A program made the position numbers and the translations under genes. From NCBI GenBank assembly GCA_000151295.1, contig GG745343.1, positions 43,321-90,881 on the forward strand: a stretch of 47,561 bases of DNA. Reading direction: 5' to 3'. The DNA is from Allomyces macrogynus ATCC 38327 (taxonomy: Eukaryota; Blastocladiomycota; Blastocladiomycetes; Blastocladiales; Blastocladiaceae). Position 1 is the stretch's first letter, and every line of letters starts with the position of its first letter. Under the pieces are notes generated by a model. The model was not told the origin of the DNA and made no database searches. It worked only from the letters and a program-made list of their open reading frames with translations. Shown piece after piece: positions 45,253-47,561 of this stretch.

Positions 45253-45542
45253 GGTGCAGGTCGAAAGTTGGCAAAAATCGTCGAAATCGAGTCGAAAAAA
45301 TCGGCGTCGCACTGTCTCGAGCGGATGCAGCACGTTTCGGGTGGTGGTGGTTCGAGTTTCGGTTGTCGTCGTCGTCGTCGTGGTGACGGATGGGTCCAGC
45401 GTGGCCCCCACTCGGTCGGTCGGTCAAATCGGTCCGTTTCTCGCAGAAATCGGCGAGCACAGCAGCAGCGGGTCCACGACGAGGATATCAGCAGCGTTCG
45501 TTCGGTCCGTGAGCGCTTGGGATGCGCTCAGGGCTCATAACC

Positions 45543-45729
45543 TTTCGCAAGGTTGAGCGGGAGAAGGAATGCATTTGGTGTGTGCACTCTGCACTTCAGC
45601 GGTGGTGGCAACCATAACCTAGGTTGCCACCATCATTTACACAAGAATCCAACTCGAACAGCTCCAACAATGAAACAATGAGGGAAGACAAAAAACAAGA
45701 AACACAAATGCGAGACGAACACTTCGACA
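45543..45729 (-). repeat. Copia LTR 4 (5' LTR of element A)
   Basis: 187 bp. On the element strand it is followed by GGTTATGAGCCC, the probable primer-binding region, and then the leader. It contains a strong hairpin: TGGTGGCAACC (45603-45613), an 8-nt loop and GGTTGCCACCA (45622-45632). It forms an inverted pair with the LTR at 46939-47125. Confidence 0.9.
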
Positions 45730-45789
45730 CGTTTGGGCGTTTATATACATGGAATGACAAACGGGAATCAACAACAACAACAACGGGTA

Positions 45790-46257
45790 TGCAAAGGAGC
45801 CATACGGGTAGCTCTGCTTCACATCAAAGACCGATGACTACCCCTACCTCGAAGTCGAGGGCGAGCACACATGGATGCGCGGTCCGATTATGAGCGCCAA
45901 GGCCAAGGACAAGGGGTACAGCATCAATGTGCTCATCGACCCAGCATTCGCCAGCCACATCACCGCCAGCGTCCAGGAGCGGGCCAAAACGGGTCAGAAT
46001 TTGTTTTCGCTGATTTGGTGGACGAGGACAAGGACAAGAGCTTTGACCGCTATTCCAGACTCATCCGCACGGCCCCGCAGAGCATTCCGGAGCTGAACGG
46101 CGCGAGTACTGTCGATTTCCGCAAGGCTCACGTGACCCACGACCTGGGCCTGTACAAGCGCAATGCCATGACCTCCGAGGAGCTCAACACCCGGTTCTCT
46201 GCACGCGGGCACAGTCTGGCCGTGCTGGACCATTACAACCGCCCGGACGCGGAATAG
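45790..46257 (+). pseudogene. Unidentified ORF just upstream of the integrase, one frame break
   Basis: Protein-like sequence in one frame (TDDYPYLEVEGEHTWMRG, GYSINVLIDPAFASHITASV, ERAKTGQNLF) continues after a T-rich frame break near 45998 in a second frame (FADLVDEDKDKSFDRYSRLI, NGASTVDFRKAHVTHDLGLY, LDHYNRPDAE) to a TAG at 46255-46257. No ATG clearly opens it and an in-frame TAG precedes it near 45810. I do not recognise the family. Its stop lies only 22 bp before the ATG of the next ORF, which is unlike the host genes here and more like a compact viral or transposon gene block. Confidence 0.45.
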
Positions 46258-46279
46258 ATTTTGTTGAGTTACTGTAAAG

Positions 46280-46938
46280 ATGGCCAAGAAGCAGTCCAAG
46301 GAACAAGACCATAGCAACGACCCAAATCGCCAGCCGCTGAGCGGACCCCAGGAGCTAATCTTGAAACGGTTGTTTTATGAACGGTTTCCAGGCGCAGGGT
46401 ACCATGCTCTGTACGAGGCAGTTGTGCGTGAGGCGCCATCGACCCTCCCCACATTTACCGCAACCAGGTTCGGGAATGGCTGAACACACGGGAGCTGTAC
46501 CAGCGCAACAAGCAGCCCCCTCCCAAGCGCGACATTCGGCGCATCCAGGCCACCTCTGTTTCGCGCGTCTACCAGCTGGACCTCATCGACATGGGCGAAG
46601 AGCGTATGTGGAAGGGCTTTCGCTATATTTTGAACGTGGTGGACGTGACCAGTCGCAAGCTGTTCCTGGAGCCACTCAAGAATAAGACACAGGGCAAAGT
46701 GTACCTCGCATTCAAGAAAATCGCCAAACATGAACACTTTGGCAACAACCCGACCATCCACATGGACAATGGCGGTGAATTCGCTGCCATTAAACGCGAC
46801 CCGAGCATTCGATGTGTGCTGGGCAAGCCCCACGTACCCATGGGCCAGGGCATGGTCGAGTCGCTGAATAAACAGGTGCGGCGTTATGTCAACATGTATC
46901 TGCAGCAAGGCTACAATGACTGGCCCATGGCTATCCCT
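46280..46938 (+). pseudogene. Polinton/Maverick-like retroviral-type DDE integrase, frame-broken and 3'-truncated
   Basis: Opens with MAKKQSKEQDHSNDPNRQPL and FPGAGYHALYEAVVREAP. A one-base frame break near 46445 is followed by YRNQVREWLNTRELYQRN, then the catalytic core: YQLDLIDMGEERMWKGFRYI (first Asp), NVVDVTSRKLFLEPLKNKT, IHMDNGGEFAAI (second Asp) and MGQGMVESLNKQVRRYVNMY (Glu). All three catalytic residues are kept. The sequence NDWPMA then runs straight into an inverted copia LTR, so the C-terminus (where Polinton integrases carry a chromodomain) is lost. The QxDLIDM and plain V-D-V-T-S-R pattern fits Polinton, Ginger or virophage-type integrases better than Ty1 or Ty3; the exact group needs a search. 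Confidence 0.6.
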
Positions 46939-47125
46939 TGTCGAAGTGTTCGTCTCGCATTTGTGTTTCTTGTTTTTTGTCTTCTCTCATTGTTTCCTTG
47001 TTGAAGCTGTTCGAGTTGGATTCTTGTGTAAATGATGGTGGCAACCTAGGTTATGGTTGCCACCACCGCTGAAGTGCAGAGTGCACACACCAAATGCATT
47101 CCCTCTCCCGCTCAACCTTGCGAAA
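46939..47125 (+). repeat. Copia LTR 5, opposite orientation
   Basis: 187 bp, starting TGTCGAAGTG and ending CTTGCGAAA, the inverted counterpart of LTR 4 with very few differences. It is the 5' LTR of a second copia element running to the right. It interrupts the integrase ORF on its left. Confidence 0.92.
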
Positions 47126-47561
47126 GGTTATGAGCCCTGAGCGCATCCCAAGCGCTCACGGACCAAACGAACGCTGCTGATATCCTCGTCGTGGACCCGC
47201 TGCTGCTGTGCTCGCCGATTTCTGCGAGAAACGGACCGATTTGACCGACCGACCGAGTGGGGGCCACGCTGGACCCATCCGTCACCACGACGACGACGAC
47301 GACAACCGAAACTCGAACCACCACCACCCGAAACGTGCTGCATCCGCTCGAGACAGCGCGACGCGATTTTGTCTACTCGATGACTACAACTTTTGCCAAC
47401 TTTCGACCTGCACCATGATGGTCACCATGACTTCGTCTGTCTCGTCGAGATGACTGATCTCCAGTCCACCAGCGACGATTGATATGCTCTACGGCGGATT
47501 GCTCGAACTGCGCCGACTTTTTGACAACCGTTTCTCGATTTTTGCCGCCGACCACCTCGAA
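47126..47561 (+). mobile_element. Start of a second copia element (leader and diverged gag), head-to-head with element A
   Basis: The first 220 bp or so (leader) are nearly identical to the leader of element A, with about one difference noted. From about 47350 the gag start is recognisably related but clearly diverged (FCQLSTCTMMVTMTSSVSSR against TMTVTMTSSVSVKT) and hits a TGA at 47451-47453, so it is frame-broken. The rest lies beyond the window. Confidence 0.85.

Larger units (their letters stand above)
40604..45542 (-). mobile_element. Ty1/copia element A, youngest copy, near-complete but 3'-truncated
   Basis: On the minus strand: leader, gag, protease, integrase and RT, with RNase H cut by LTR 3. 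Copia gene order (integrase before RT) is clear. CpG density is as high as in host genes, so it inserted recently. Two frame breaks (near 42.93 and 41.55 kb) separate otherwise intact reading frames. The loss of the last 90 or so RNase H residues and of the polypurine tract means this copy cannot complete replication itself. Confidence 0.9.

Noticed and set aside
45317..45411. Upstream start of copia gag at 45411
   Set aside because: The codon there is GTG, and the Thr/Arg-rich stretch lies in the leader; the ATG at 45252 is a better start.
37813..45729. CRISPR-like array (regularly recurring repeats)
   Set aside because: Repeats are 187 bp, spacing is irregular (0.9-4.9 kb) and the spacers are retrotransposon genes in a eukaryotic context.
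37813..46000. The recurring 187-bp unit as a MITE or SINE
   Set aside because: It borders copia internal regions with a polypurine tract on one side and a leader on the other, so it is an LTR.

Overview
The window looks like nuclear DNA of a GC-rich, intron-rich, early-diverging (zoosporic) fungus. The evidence is short introns (mostly about 60-90 nt, with GT...AG ends), strong CpG and GC use in host genes, a fungal-type GPI transamidase subunit, a secreted GH15 glucoamylase, a mitochondrial MutS, a BRCC36-type deubiquitinase and a PACT-domain coiled-coil protein. The last two are absent or divergent in yeasts and fit a lineage with centrioles. A Blastocladiomycota or chytrid-like source is an inference.

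Layout. 1-2.8 kb: one Ala/Pro-rich hypothetical gene and mostly unassigned DNA. 2.85-8.67 kb (-): a giant coiled-coil protein whose last exon encodes a PACT-like centrosome-targeting domain. 9.8-11.5 kb (-): an ankyrin-repeat protein, possibly Avo2-like. 12.5-14.0 kb (+): a phospholipase B/GDSL lipase. 14.25-15.5 kb (-): a six-exon BRCC36 deubiquitinase, divergently paired with PIG-T/GPI16 (15.85-18.1 kb, +). 18.3-20.2 kb (-): a decayed gene of unknown function. 20.3-23.3 kb (-): a dead, CpG-depleted Ty3 chromovirus. 23.9-25.7 kb (-): glucoamylase. 25.9-26.9 kb: a 988-base assembly gap. 27.2-28.3 kb (+): the exosome subunit RRP41. 28.9-29.4 kb (-): a small mitochondrial membrane protein. 29.8-33.0 kb (+): a large helical protein of unknown function. 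33.4-37.0 kb (+): mitochondrial MSH1. 37.8-45.7 kb (-): a tandem Ty1/copia array with four LTRs and three internal regions of clearly different age. 45.7-46.9 kb (+): a fragment carrying a Polinton/Maverick-like DDE integrase. 46.9-47.6 kb (+): the start of a second copia element, head-to-head with the first.

How the parts relate. The host genes are unrelated housekeeping genes on both strands with short intergenic spaces, and two divergent pairs probably share promoters. The transposons are the dynamic part: aligned copia copies lose CpG stepwise (about 26, 8 and 4 CpGs over the same stretch of about 240 nt), which points to cytosine methylation and deamination of repeats that also touches neighbouring genes.

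Many host genes read perfectly except for single-base indels, several of them in homopolymers or CG runs (about 3.65, 3.86, 7.65, 16.03, 27.69, 30.23 and 31.71 kb). I treat these mainly as likely sequencing errors rather than pseudogenes. Exon structures were worked out by eye from splice signals, reading phase and remembered family motifs; no search was run.
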